From positions 1-28,705 of the forward strand of contig JAEYQV010000093.1 in the NCBI GenBank assembly GCA_023409835.1: a DNA stretch of 28,705 nucleotides. Reading direction: 5' to 3'. Shown piece by piece: positions 7,651 through 13,784 of the stretch. The notes beneath the pieces are model-generated. The model made no database searches, was not told the DNA's origin, and was given only the letters and a program-made list of their open reading frames with translations. The stretch comes from Bacillota bacterium (GTDB lineage Bacteria > Bacillota > Clostridia > Lachnospirales > Lachnospiraceae). Each line of letters opens with the position of its first letter. Position 1 is the stretch's first letter. The position numbers were made by a program, and so were the translations under genes.

Positions 7651-8751
7651 ATGAAAAAAGTAATTGCATTATTACTTAGCTTAACATTGGTTATGACCAT
7701 GTTAATAGCCTGCAGCAAAAAGGATGACACTACAGATAAAGGTGCAGATCCTACGAAGGCACCCGAAGCTACAACAGCACCTGCAACAACCGATGATAAG
7801 AAAACTGAGGATACAGCTACAACAGCAGCAGCTGCAAAAACAGGTCTTGCAGTAATCAATTCCATCGCAAAATCAGCAAATGCCGGTGAGAAGGATGGCG
7901 TTGCAGAAGTAGATTCCACAGTAGTTGGCGTATTAGTAGGCCAGGATGGCAAGATCTTAAAGTGCTCCATCGACGTGGCTCAGACTAAGGTTAACTTCTC
8001 TAAGGAAGGTAAGATTTTAACTGATTTAGCAACAGCAGTTCAGACGAAGCAGGAACTGAAGGATGCTTATGGCATGAAAGCAAGATCCGGTATCGGCAAA
8101 GAGTGGAATGAGCAGGCAGATGCTTTTGAAGCTTATGTAATCGGTAAGACTCTTGACGAAGTAAAGGGTATCGCTGTTAATGAGGAAGGCGTTCCTTCAG
8201 ATGCTGATTTAGCAGCTTCTGTTACTGTACATATCTCTGATTTCGTAGCTGGCATTGAGAAGGCTGTTGCAAATGCACAGGACCTTGGTGCTAAGGATTC
8301 AGATAAGCTTGGTATCGGCATCAGTACTTCAATTGCAAGTTCAGCCGATGCAACAGCTGATAAAGCTGGTCTCGCACAGGCATATTCTTACTATACAGCA
8401 GTTACTACCGATGCTGATGGCAAGATCACAAGCTGTGCAATTGATGCATCTCAGAGTAATGTAAACTTTGATACTACCGGTGTTATTACCTCCGATTTAA
8501 CCGTTGCTCCTCAGACAAAGCTGGAATTAAAGGATGCTTATGGTATGAAGGGTAAGTCCGGTATCGGCAAAGAGTGGTATGAGCAGGCTAACGCATTCGC
8601 TAGCTATGTAACAGGAAAGACTGTTGCAGAAGTAGATGGTATTGCTTTGACAGAAGGAAGACCTAGCGATGCAGATTTAGCAAGCTCTGTAACAGTTCAT
8701 GTTGCAGATTTCATTACAGTTATCGACAAGGCTGTTGCAAACGCACAGTAA
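7651..8751 (+). CDS. pplA: Two-repeat lipoprotein, PplA-like extracellular flavoprotein candidate
   Basis: The 366-residue protein has a lipoprotein signal with lipobox LIAC (Cys21), a Thr/Ala/Asp-rich linker to about residue 63, and two homologous domains (about 65-210 and 217-366). Shared blocks are ELKDAYGMK, SGIGKEW, PSDADLA and KAVANAQ. Each domain ends with an Asp-centred motif, DLAASVT (186-192) or DLASSVT (342-348), aligning with the DxxSGAT ApbE target motif of FMN-binding domains; Thr192 and Thr348 would be the flavin sites. In Listeria EET, PplA is a surface lipoprotein flavinylated twice by FmnB. Position between dmkA and apbE supports the match. The strong ribosome site (AAAGGAG) and biased codons suggest high expression. 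A GTAATAAAGATAAAC stretch upstream may hold a weak promoter. Family assignment rests on architecture and context, not on a search. Confidence 0.8.
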   Translation: MKKVIALLLSLTLVMTMLIACSKKDDTTDKGADPTKAPEATTAPATTDDKKTEDTATTAAAAKTGLAVINSIAKSANAGEKDGVAEVDSTVVGVLVGQDGKILKCSIDVAQTKVNFSKEGKILTDLATAVQTKQELKDAYGMKARSGIGKEWNEQADAFEAYVIGKTLDEVKGIAVNEEGVPSDADLAASVTVHISDFVAGIEKAVANAQDLGAKDSDKLGIGISTSIASSADATADKAGLAQAYSYYTAVTTDADGKITSCAIDASQSNVNFDTTGVITSDLTVAPQTKLELKDAYGMKGKSGIGKEWYEQANAFASYVTGKTVAEVDGIALTEGRPSDADLASSVTVHVADFITVIDKAVANAQ

Positions 8752-8790
8752 GTTTAGAATTCAGGGTTCAATAATATAAGCAATAATGGG

Positions 8791-8862
8791 GGCTGTTGTA
8801 ACATATATGGATGGCACAGGAGAGGAAAGCTTCCTCTGTGGCCGGACATAGCTACAACAGCC
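8791..8862 (+). other. Nested stem-loop between pplA and apbE
   Basis: GGCTGTTGTA at 8791-8800 pairs with TACAACAGCC at 8853-8862 without mismatch. Inside, CACAG and AGGAA (8815-8827) pair with TTCCTCTGTG (8831-8840). The element lacks a T-run, so it looks more like an mRNA-stabilising, processing or partly terminating structure than a full terminator. It could set a lower level for apbE than for pplA. Confidence 0.6.
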
Positions 8863-8905
8863 TCTTATGCTTAGATAGGTATAACCCGGTTATGAGGTAT
8901 GAGAT

Positions 8906-9964
8906 TTGAAGAGAAGATGGACAGCTTTCCTATTACTAATGACGATAACCATATTCGGCCTGACCGGCTGCAGCAGGAAGGAAGAACTGAAGCGTTATGA
9001 CGCAACCTTTCTTGAGCTGTTTGATACGGTTACCACAATAGTTGGTTTTGCAGGAGATAAGGAAGAATTTTCACAATTTGCACAGGATGTACATGATGAC
9101 CTGGAAGTATATCACCAGCTCTACGATATATATAATGATTACGAGGGTGTCAATAATATCAAGACCATTAATGACAATGCCGGAATTGCTCCTGTTAAGG
9201 TGGATCAGAAAATCCTTGATCTGTTGGAATTTTCGAAGAAAGCCGATGAGCTGACAGGGGGTAAGATCAATATCGCCTATGGTGCTGTTCTAAGGGTATG
9301 GCATGAGTATCGCGAGGCTGGTGTAGACGACCCGGAGAATGCCAAGCTTCCTCCGATGGAGGTTCTTACCGAGAAGGCAGAGCATACGGATATCACTAAG
9401 CTGATTATTGATGAGACTGCGAAAACCGTATATCTTGCGGATCCGGAAATGCTACTTGATGTTGGAGCTATCGCCAAGGGCTATGCAACAGAGATGGTAG
9501 TAAGGGATATGATGAATAAGGGTTATAAGAATGCGATGCTCAGTGTCGGAGGTAATGTCCGAGCGATTGGAAGTAAGCCAGAGGGAGAGGCCTGGAACGT
9601 CGGAATACAGAACCCGGATACTGAGAGTGAGGACACCAATCTGTATATTCTGAAGCTGAAGGATTGTTCCCTGGTTACCAGCGGCGATTACGAGAGATAT
9701 TATACGGTAGACGGGAAAAGATACCATCACATCATAGATCCGGATACTCTGATGCCGTCAGCATATTTTACTTCGGTATCTATCATATGCCAGGATTCCG
9801 GGTTGGCAGATGCTCTTTCCACCTCGGTATTCAATATGCCTTATGAGCAGGGACTTGAACTGGTTGAGAGTCTTGAGGATACCGATGCTCTGTGGGTATT
9901 TAAGGACGGTAGCATGAAATACAGCTCCGGCTTTACAAATTACCTGCCTGAGGAAGATAAATAG
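8906..9964 (+). CDS. apbE: ApbE-family FAD:protein FMN transferase, lipoprotein (FmnB-like)
   Basis: The 352-residue protein starts at TTG 8906, with GAGGT seven bases upstream. The signal peptide ends in lipobox LTGC (Cys22), so the enzyme is anchored outside the membrane. ApbE hallmarks are LLDVGAIAKGYA (183-194), SVGGNVRAIG (213-222), TSGDYERYY (258-266), HHIIDPDT (274-281) and DSGLADALST (297-306), the last two supplying Mg ligands. The family cleaves FAD and attaches FMN through a phosphoester to Thr or Ser in targets with a DxxSGAT-type motif. Candidate substrates are encoded on both sides: the PplA-like repeats, the NDH-2 loop and the downstream lipoprotein. It lies 154 bp after pplA, separated by a stem-loop element. 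The family call is very secure; the choice of substrates is inference. Confidence 0.93.
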   Translation: MKRRWTAFLLLMTITIFGLTGCSRKEELKRYDATFLELFDTVTTIVGFAGDKEEFSQFAQDVHDDLEVYHQLYDIYNDYEGVNNIKTINDNAGIAPVKVDQKILDLLEFSKKADELTGGKINIAYGAVLRVWHEYREAGVDDPENAKLPPMEVLTEKAEHTDITKLIIDETAKTVYLADPEMLLDVGAIAKGYATEMVVRDMMNKGYKNAMLSVGGNVRAIGSKPEGEAWNVGIQNPDTESEDTNLYILKLKDCSLVTSGDYERYYTVDGKRYHHIIDPDTLMPSAYFTSVSIICQDSGLADALSTSVFNMPYEQGLELVESLEDTDALWVFKDGSMKYSSGFTNYLPEEDK

Positions 9965-10075
9965 TTGAATGTAAGCATTGAAAATAATCCACTTATTCCT
10001 CACGTGTATTAATTTCCATAATGATGGGAATAATGTGTGAGTAAATATATTCCACATAAACAAGGAGGATTTTCA

Positions 10076-10735
10076 ATGAAAGTAAAAGCTATTATTCTGA
10101 CATTAGTCCTGTTAGTAGCAGTATTAACAGGCTGCGGCAAAAAAAATAACAATGCCGGTAATACCAGTCCCACCTCTGAACCGACCCAGGCTGCAGCAAC
10201 AACTCCGCCTGCGGCAACGACACCACCTGCAGCAACCACACCGCCTGCAACAGCCACCAATGCCCCTACCGGTAATAATACAGGCAGTACGGATGCTGTA
10301 ACGTCTGCGTCCATCGTAAATAAAGAGGATGCTTTCCTGAATGCAATCAGCGATAAAGGGACCTGGATCATTGCACTTTTAAATGATTTAAAGATTGACA
10401 AGGAGATTTCCCTGGACGGTGAGTTTAAAAACGGTAAGAAGGATGACGCAGGCAAGGATATCATCCAACGAAAGCTGGCGCTGTATACACAGGATGATAA
10501 CCGTAATATTACCTCCAGATTCACTCTGACGGCTCCCAAACTCACAATTAACAGCCCGATGGCAAGTATCCAGCATGGAACCTTTAAGGGTGATTTATAT
10601 GTAAATACGGAGAATTTTATGCTGGTGGATGCAACGGTAGACGGTAATGTATACTTTAAGGACTCCACGGTCCAGTCAACCTTTACAATGGATGAAACAA
10701 GTAAGATCACCGGAAAGCAGGAGATTAAGAAGTAA
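10076..10735 (+). CDS. Lipoprotein with Thr/Pro repeat linker, DAVTSAS motif and beta-helix-like C-terminus
   Basis: The 219-residue protein has lipobox LTGC (Cys20), a linker with three AATTPP repeats (about 40-57) and then DAVTSAS at 73-79. That motif matches the first NDH-2 loop motif except for Ser in place of the acceptor Thr. Residues 85-219 show short hydrophobic/polar strands with V-D/N-G turns near the end (DATVDGNVYFKDSTVQ), suggesting a bactofilin-like or other beta-helix; I do not recognise a named family. ATG 10076 has AGGAGG seven bases upstream, whereas the GTG at 10037 has none. It sits 111 bp after apbE, across an imperfect inverted repeat near 9998-10042. Context suggests a surface partner of the flavin electron-transfer system. 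Whether it is flavinylated is unknown. Confidence 0.7.
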   Translation: MKVKAIILTLVLLVAVLTGCGKKNNNAGNTSPTSEPTQAAATTPPAATTPPAATTPPATATNAPTGNNTGSTDAVTSASIVNKEDAFLNAISDKGTWIIALLNDLKIDKEISLDGEFKNGKKDDAGKDIIQRKLALYTQDDNRNITSRFTLTAPKLTINSPMASIQHGTFKGDLYVNTENFMLVDATVDGNVYFKDSTVQSTFTMDETSKITGKQEIKK

Positions 10736-10790
10736 CCGGAGGCTTATCACCGCATATATTGTATATGAGGTTGTCGTACTAAGCTATAGT

Positions 10791-10975
10791 GATGCAAGAA
10801 GCCCTCTACGCTTCCCCACACCTTGTGAAACAAGGTGTTATACACTAGGTTGAGAGACACATCTTGATGTTGTATATCATATTCGAACAATAAATTGTCC
10901 GCCTATGATCACACAACATCAGCAATATGTCTCTCAAACAGTGCATTATGGGAAGTATAGGGGGCTTCCTGCATC
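10791..10975. other. 185-nt nested inverted-repeat element (three-way-junction-like)
   Basis: An outer 26-bp imperfect repeat (10791-10816 with 10950-10975; 22 identities, two of the rest able to form G-U pairs) encloses two hairpins. The first is ACACCTTG/CAAGGTGT with a TGAAA loop at 10818-10838. The second is a long arm: TTGAGAGACA/TGTCTCTCAA (10850-10859 and 10928-10937), TGATGTTGT/ACAACATCA (10865-10873 and 10913-10921) and ATCATA/TATGAT. No gene with a ribosome site lies in it. It may be a structured RNA or a MITE-like repeat. It fills much of the gene-free stretch 10736-11145. Confidence 0.65.
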
Positions 10976-11017
10976 TTCATGTTTATTGTGCTACAGTCCC
11001 ATATTTTATACATAATT

Positions 11018-11080
11018 TGCTCTTAATGTGGTATGTTGAAATGCTTTTTACGTGGTGTATTGCTCTGCTCTTAACGTGGT
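11018..11080 (+). repeat. Three direct repeats at exact 24-bp spacing upstream of the shikimate kinase promoter
   Basis: The core TGCTYTTWAYGTGGT ends at 11032, 11056 and 11080: TGCTCTTAATGTGGT, TGCTTTTTACGTGGT and TGCTCTTAACGTGGT. The intervening 9 bases are not conserved, which suggests protein-binding sites more than a simple duplication. The last copy stops six bases before the putative -35. Confidence 0.7.
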
Positions 11081-11085
11081 GGGAC

Positions 11086-11114
11086 TTTCAAAGCTTTAAG
11101 AAAGATGCTATAAT
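11086..11114 (+). promoter_or_regulatory. Promoter of the shikimate kinase gene
   Basis: TGCTATAAT at 11106-11114 is a perfect extended -10. TTTCAA at 11086-11091 is a weak -35 at 17 bp spacing. It lies 31 bp before the start codon, directly after the three 24-bp-spaced repeats. Confidence 0.7.
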
Positions 11115-11145
11115 CAATTCACATAACCGGAAAGGAGGTCAGACC

Positions 11146-11661
11146 ATGGATAATATTATATTGATTGGTATGCCCGGAGCAGGCAAAAGTACGGTCGGAG
11201 TAATTCTAGCCAAGGTATCAGGAAGAAGCTTTATTGATTCGGATCTTTTAATCCAGGAGCAGGAAGGGAAGCTCCTGAAGGACATTATAGAAGCGGAAGG
11301 GCTGGAGGGATATCTGGTTATTGAAAACCAGGTTAATCGCGATATCAGAGTGGATAGAACCGTTATAGCAACCGGAGGAAGTGTTGTCTATTGCTCTGAA
11401 GCCATGGAGCATTTGCGGAGCATCGGAACAGTAGTCTATATTCAACTAAGCTATTCTACGATTAATAACCGGCTGGGGAATATTCGCCAGAGAGGAGTAG
11501 TATTCAGAAGGGGTCAGAATCTAAAGTCTCTATATGAAGAACGCTGTCCTCTATATGAAAAATATGCTCATATTATAGTCAATGGAGAAGGACTCGGAAT
11601 AGAAGAATTAATGGAGAAAATCGCTACCGAATTGAATTGCGCTCAGGATACCTTGTGTTGA
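11146..11661 (+). CDS. aroK: Shikimate kinase family protein
   Basis: The 171-residue protein has the shikimate kinase plan. A P-loop GMPGAGKST lies at residues 8-16, FIDSD near 29-33 matches the Asp-containing shikimate site, ATGGS near 74-78 matches the glycine-rich shikimate loop, and RQRGVVFRRG precedes the conserved RCPLYEKYAHIIVN tail of the lid region. The enzyme phosphorylates shikimate with ATP in aromatic amino acid synthesis. The lid is a little divergent from the usual RPLL form, so another small-metabolite kinase of this fold is possible. The frame extends far upstream through the structured element, but AAAGGAGGT at 11131-11139 clearly selects ATG 11146. It stands alone, not in an aro operon. 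Confidence 0.8.
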   Translation: MDNIILIGMPGAGKSTVGVILAKVSGRSFIDSDLLIQEQEGKLLKDIIEAEGLEGYLVIENQVNRDIRVDRTVIATGGSVVYCSEAMEHLRSIGTVVYIQLSYSTINNRLGNIRQRGVVFRRGQNLKSLYEERCPLYEKYAHIIVNGEGLGIEELMEKIATELNCAQDTLC

Positions 11662-11685
11662 CATTTTTCTCATATATTGTATAAT
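11658..11685 (+). promoter_or_regulatory. Consensus SigA promoter for the zinc-ribbon genes
   Basis: TTGACA at 11658-11663 and TATAAT at 11680-11685 are both perfect, 16 bp apart. The -35 overlaps the shikimate kinase stop codon. The following gene starts 34 bp after the -10. Confidence 0.85.
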
Positions 11686-11718
11686 AAAACTAATAAACTT
11701 TAGCGTTGGAGGGAAACT

Positions 11719-12387
11719 ATGGGATTTTGTAGTAATTGTGGAACAGAAATCAAGGAAGGCACCGCTTTCTGTAGTAAGTGCGGGGCAAAGGCAGGAGAAA
11801 CAGCGCAACAGGATTACAGCCAGGGCATGCCTGATTATTCAGCAAATACCTATGGCAGCAGCCAGCAGAGCAGTAAACCGAATAATAACAAGAAGATAGG
11901 CATGATTGTGGTAGGAGTAGCTGCAGTGATCGTACTGTTCCTACTGTTTAAGTTTGTTGGTATTTTTACTACTCCTGCTTATGAGAAGCCGATCAAATAT
12001 GTGTGTGACGGCTTAGAGAAAGGAAATGGCAAGACAATGATGAAAGCCTTTCCTGATTACATAGTAGATCAGTTAGAGGACAATTACGGTGATATGGACG
12101 ACTTTATGGATATGATGTCCGAGAATCTGGAAGACAGCTTTGGCAAGAGGATTAAGATATCCTATAAGGTTACTGACAAGGATAAGGTCGATAAGGATGA
12201 CATCGATGATTTAGAGGATGAGATTGAAAGCTATTACGATGAGAAGGTCAAGATTAAGGCCGCTTACAATCTTGAAGTAGAGATGAAGATCAAGGGTTCA
12301 GAGGATGATGACAAGAGTAAGGATGAATTAACCGTTATTAAGATAGGCTCAAAATGGTATCTTTATGATCAGTCACTCATATATTAA
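11719..12387 (+). CDS. Zinc-ribbon, single-pass membrane protein with extracytosolic acidic domain
   Basis: The 222-residue protein starts with a zinc ribbon (CSNCG and CSKCG; Cys 4, 7, 18, 21), then a Gly/Ser/Gln-rich linker, a transmembrane helix at about 59-81 and a C-terminal domain rich in Asp, Glu and Lys. The ribbon faces the cytoplasm and the C-terminal domain the outside. The outer domain has a pattern of two helices and then strands ending in KIGSKWYLYDQ, resembling NTF2-like or DUF-type lipoprotein domains, but I do not recognise an exact family. GGAGGG precedes the start. It is followed after 21 bp by a second zinc-ribbon gene, so the pair is an operon driven by the consensus promoter upstream. 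Confidence 0.75.
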   Translation: MGFCSNCGTEIKEGTAFCSKCGAKAGETAQQDYSQGMPDYSANTYGSSQQSSKPNNNKKIGMIVVGVAAVIVLFLLFKFVGIFTTPAYEKPIKYVCDGLEKGNGKTMMKAFPDYIVDQLEDNYGDMDDFMDMMSENLEDSFGKRIKISYKVTDKDKVDKDDIDDLEDEIESYYDEKVKIKAAYNLEVEMKIKGSEDDDKSKDELTVIKIGSKWYLYDQSLIY

Positions 12388-12408
12388 TATGCTTTAGGAG
12401 GTTAAGGA

Positions 12409-12873
12409 ATGGAGTTATTTGAGAAGATCGGAAGCAAGATTTCCTCGGGAAGTAAGGATGTCGCAAAGAAAGCAAAGGATATGACGGAATTGGCAAAATT
12501 AAATTCCAGGATGCACGGTTATGAAGATATGGTCAAGGAGCTTCAACTACAGATTGGTAAGATGTATTTTGAGGCTTACCGCAATAACCCGGCTCCCGAA
12601 TTCATGGAATTATTTCAGCAAGTGATTAATGCTCAGGGTGCGATTGAGAAATGCAGAGAAGAAATCTGTGCCATTAAGGGAGTTCGTACCTGTGTGAACT
12701 GTAGCGCTGAGATTCCGAATAATTCAACCTTCTGTCCGGCATGCGGAACGAAGAATGAGATCGTGGAAGCTCCGTATACGGCGGCTGCGGCAGAGCTCTT
12801 CTGTCCCGGTTGCGGAGCAGGATTAACATCCGATACAGTGTTCTGTCCGAATTGCGGAACTAAGGTAAACTAA
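12409..12873 (+). CDS. Cytoplasmic helical protein with two C-terminal zinc ribbons
   Basis: The 154-residue protein has a helical, Lys/Glu-rich N-terminal half that may form a coiled coil (residues 1-90). Two tandem zinc ribbons follow: CVNC and CPAC (Cys 95, 98, 109, 112), then CPGC and CPNC (Cys 132, 135, 146, 149). No signal or membrane segment is seen. Such double zinc-ribbon proteins are common in clostridia; their partners are unknown. The start is fixed by AGGAGGTTAAGG just upstream. It is co-transcribed with the preceding membrane zinc-ribbon gene and ends before a strong bidirectional terminator. Confidence 0.78.
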   Translation: MELFEKIGSKISSGSKDVAKKAKDMTELAKLNSRMHGYEDMVKELQLQIGKMYFEAYRNNPAPEFMELFQQVINAQGAIEKCREEICAIKGVRTCVNCSAEIPNNSTFCPACGTKNEIVEAPYTAAAAELFCPGCGAGLTSDTVFCPNCGTKVN

Positions 12874-12897
12874 AAGAATATAGCTGTTAAGATACGA

Positions 12898-12943
12898 TAA
12901 AAGGGTGTAGCAGAGAATCACATATCTGCTACACCCTTATTAT
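12898..12943. terminator. Bidirectional terminator between convergent operons
   Basis: A perfect 14-bp stem, AAGGGTGTAGCAGA at 12901-12914 with TCTGCTACACCCTT at 12925-12938, is flanked by TTATTATT on the plus side and by AAAA, which reads as a T-run on the minus strand. It serves the zinc-ribbon genes and the minus-strand operon. Confidence 0.92.
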
Positions 12944-12957
12944 TAGCGCTTGGCTGC

Positions 12958-12977
12958 CACAGGCAGACAATCCGGTT
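12958..12977. repeat. Dispersed 20-bp repeat, copy 1
   Basis: CACAGGCAGACAATCCGGTT is identical to 18086-18105. Both copies are preceded by TTGGCT, here with two extra bases (GC) before CACAGG. It lies between the bidirectional terminator and the end of the reductase gene. Confidence 0.8.
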
Positions 12978-12984
12978 ATTCAAT

Positions 12985-13473
12985 TTACCATTCACAGCCT
13001 GCTTCAAGGAGCCGGACCACTTCTTCCAGACCGGATTGATCCTCCGTATCAAAACGACCGGGAAGGGGACTGTCGATATCAAGTACTCCGATCACCGCTC
13101 CCTTTGCCCGGATCGGAATAACAAGCTCTGATCTTGAGGCACTGTCACAGGCGATATGGCCGGGGAAAGCGTAGACATCAGGGACCAGCAGCGTCCCGTT
13201 CTGTGCGGCTGCCGTACCGCATACTCCTTTCCCCAGGGGGATATGAATACAGGCGGGCTTTCCCTGGAAGGGACCGAGTAACAGCTCCCTCTTTTCCATC
13301 AGGTAGAAGCCGACCCAATTGATATCCTGCATAGCCTGCTTTAATAGGGCAGAGGTATTCGCCAGATTAGGTATTATATTGGTTTCTCCCTCCAGGAGTG
13401 CCTTCAGCTGGGCATGCACCAGCTCATAGCATTCCTTTTTGTTTATGGGATAAATAGAACTAAGCTCCTGCAT
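12985..13473 (-). CDS. msrC: Free methionine-R-sulfoxide reductase (GAF domain)
   Basis: The 162-residue GAF-domain protein matches the fRMsr family closely. Key blocks are NWVGFYL, GPFQGKPACI, GKGVCGTAA, FPGHIACDSASRSELVIPI and GVLDIDS. All three family cysteines are present at 75, 85 and 109, with the 10- and 24-residue spacing of the E. coli enzyme. The enzyme reduces free L-methionine-R-sulfoxide in the cytoplasm using thioredoxin, an oxidative damage repair role. AAAGGAGAG lies four bases before the start. It is the last gene of a three-gene minus-strand operon, 32 bp after the DUF3006 gene and before the bidirectional terminator. Confidence 0.93.
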   Translation of the reverse strand: MQELSSIYPINKKECYELVHAQLKALLEGETNIIPNLANTSALLKQAMQDINWVGFYLMEKRELLLGPFQGKPACIHIPLGKGVCGTAAAQNGTLLVPDVYAFPGHIACDSASRSELVIPIRAKGAVIGVLDIDSPLPGRFDTEDQSGLEEVVRLLEAGCEW

Positions 13474-13505
13474 TTTACTCTCCTTTGTCTGTGGTAACGA
13501 ATGCC

Positions 13506-13727
13506 TTATTTAGTAAACAGCCGGTTTTTCTTTTCCCGGAGACGGCTTTCATTTGCCTTGGTATCATTATTGTCGATGTAATACATCCCATCGGAATCCT
13601 GTATCAGAGAATCCCCCTCCTTACAGTCTAGAGGAAGCTTATACTTGGGTACCTTTGTCATAATCTTTCCTTCATCCTCACATAAGGCATAGCTTCCTTC
13701 AAAACGGTCAATGATAAATTTCTTCAT
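13506..13727 (-). CDS. DUF3006 small protein
   Basis: The 73-residue protein has the DUF3006 pattern. It opens with KKFIIDRFEGSYALCEDE, followed by a central LPLDCKEGDSLIQDSDGMYYID and a basic tail (RLREKKNRLF). It has no signal or membrane helix. The family is a small beta-rich domain often found beside metallo-beta-lactamase-fold ComEC-like proteins, as here, 57 bp after one. GGGAGGAG precedes the start. Its role is unknown; the recurring pairing suggests a joint function with the hydrolase. Confidence 0.88.
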   Translation of the reverse strand: MKKFIIDRFEGSYALCEDEGKIMTKVPKYKLPLDCKEGDSLIQDSDGMYYIDNNDTKANESRLREKKNRLFTK

Positions 13728-13784
13728 ATTGCTCTCCTCCCGGAATGATGTCTGAATTACTGATGATGATCTGTCAATCTATGC

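Noticed and set aside
10037..10075. Upstream GTG start of the third lipoprotein
   Set aside because: It adds residues before a normal lipoprotein signal and has no ribosome site, while AGGAGG precedes ATG 10076.
11018..11080. CRISPR-like array
   Set aside because: The repeats are 15 bp with 9-bp spacers, only three copies, and no cas genes are present.
10927..11145. N-terminal extension of the shikimate kinase frame
   Set aside because: It crosses the structured element, the direct repeats and the promoter; the AAAGGAGGT site selects ATG 11146.
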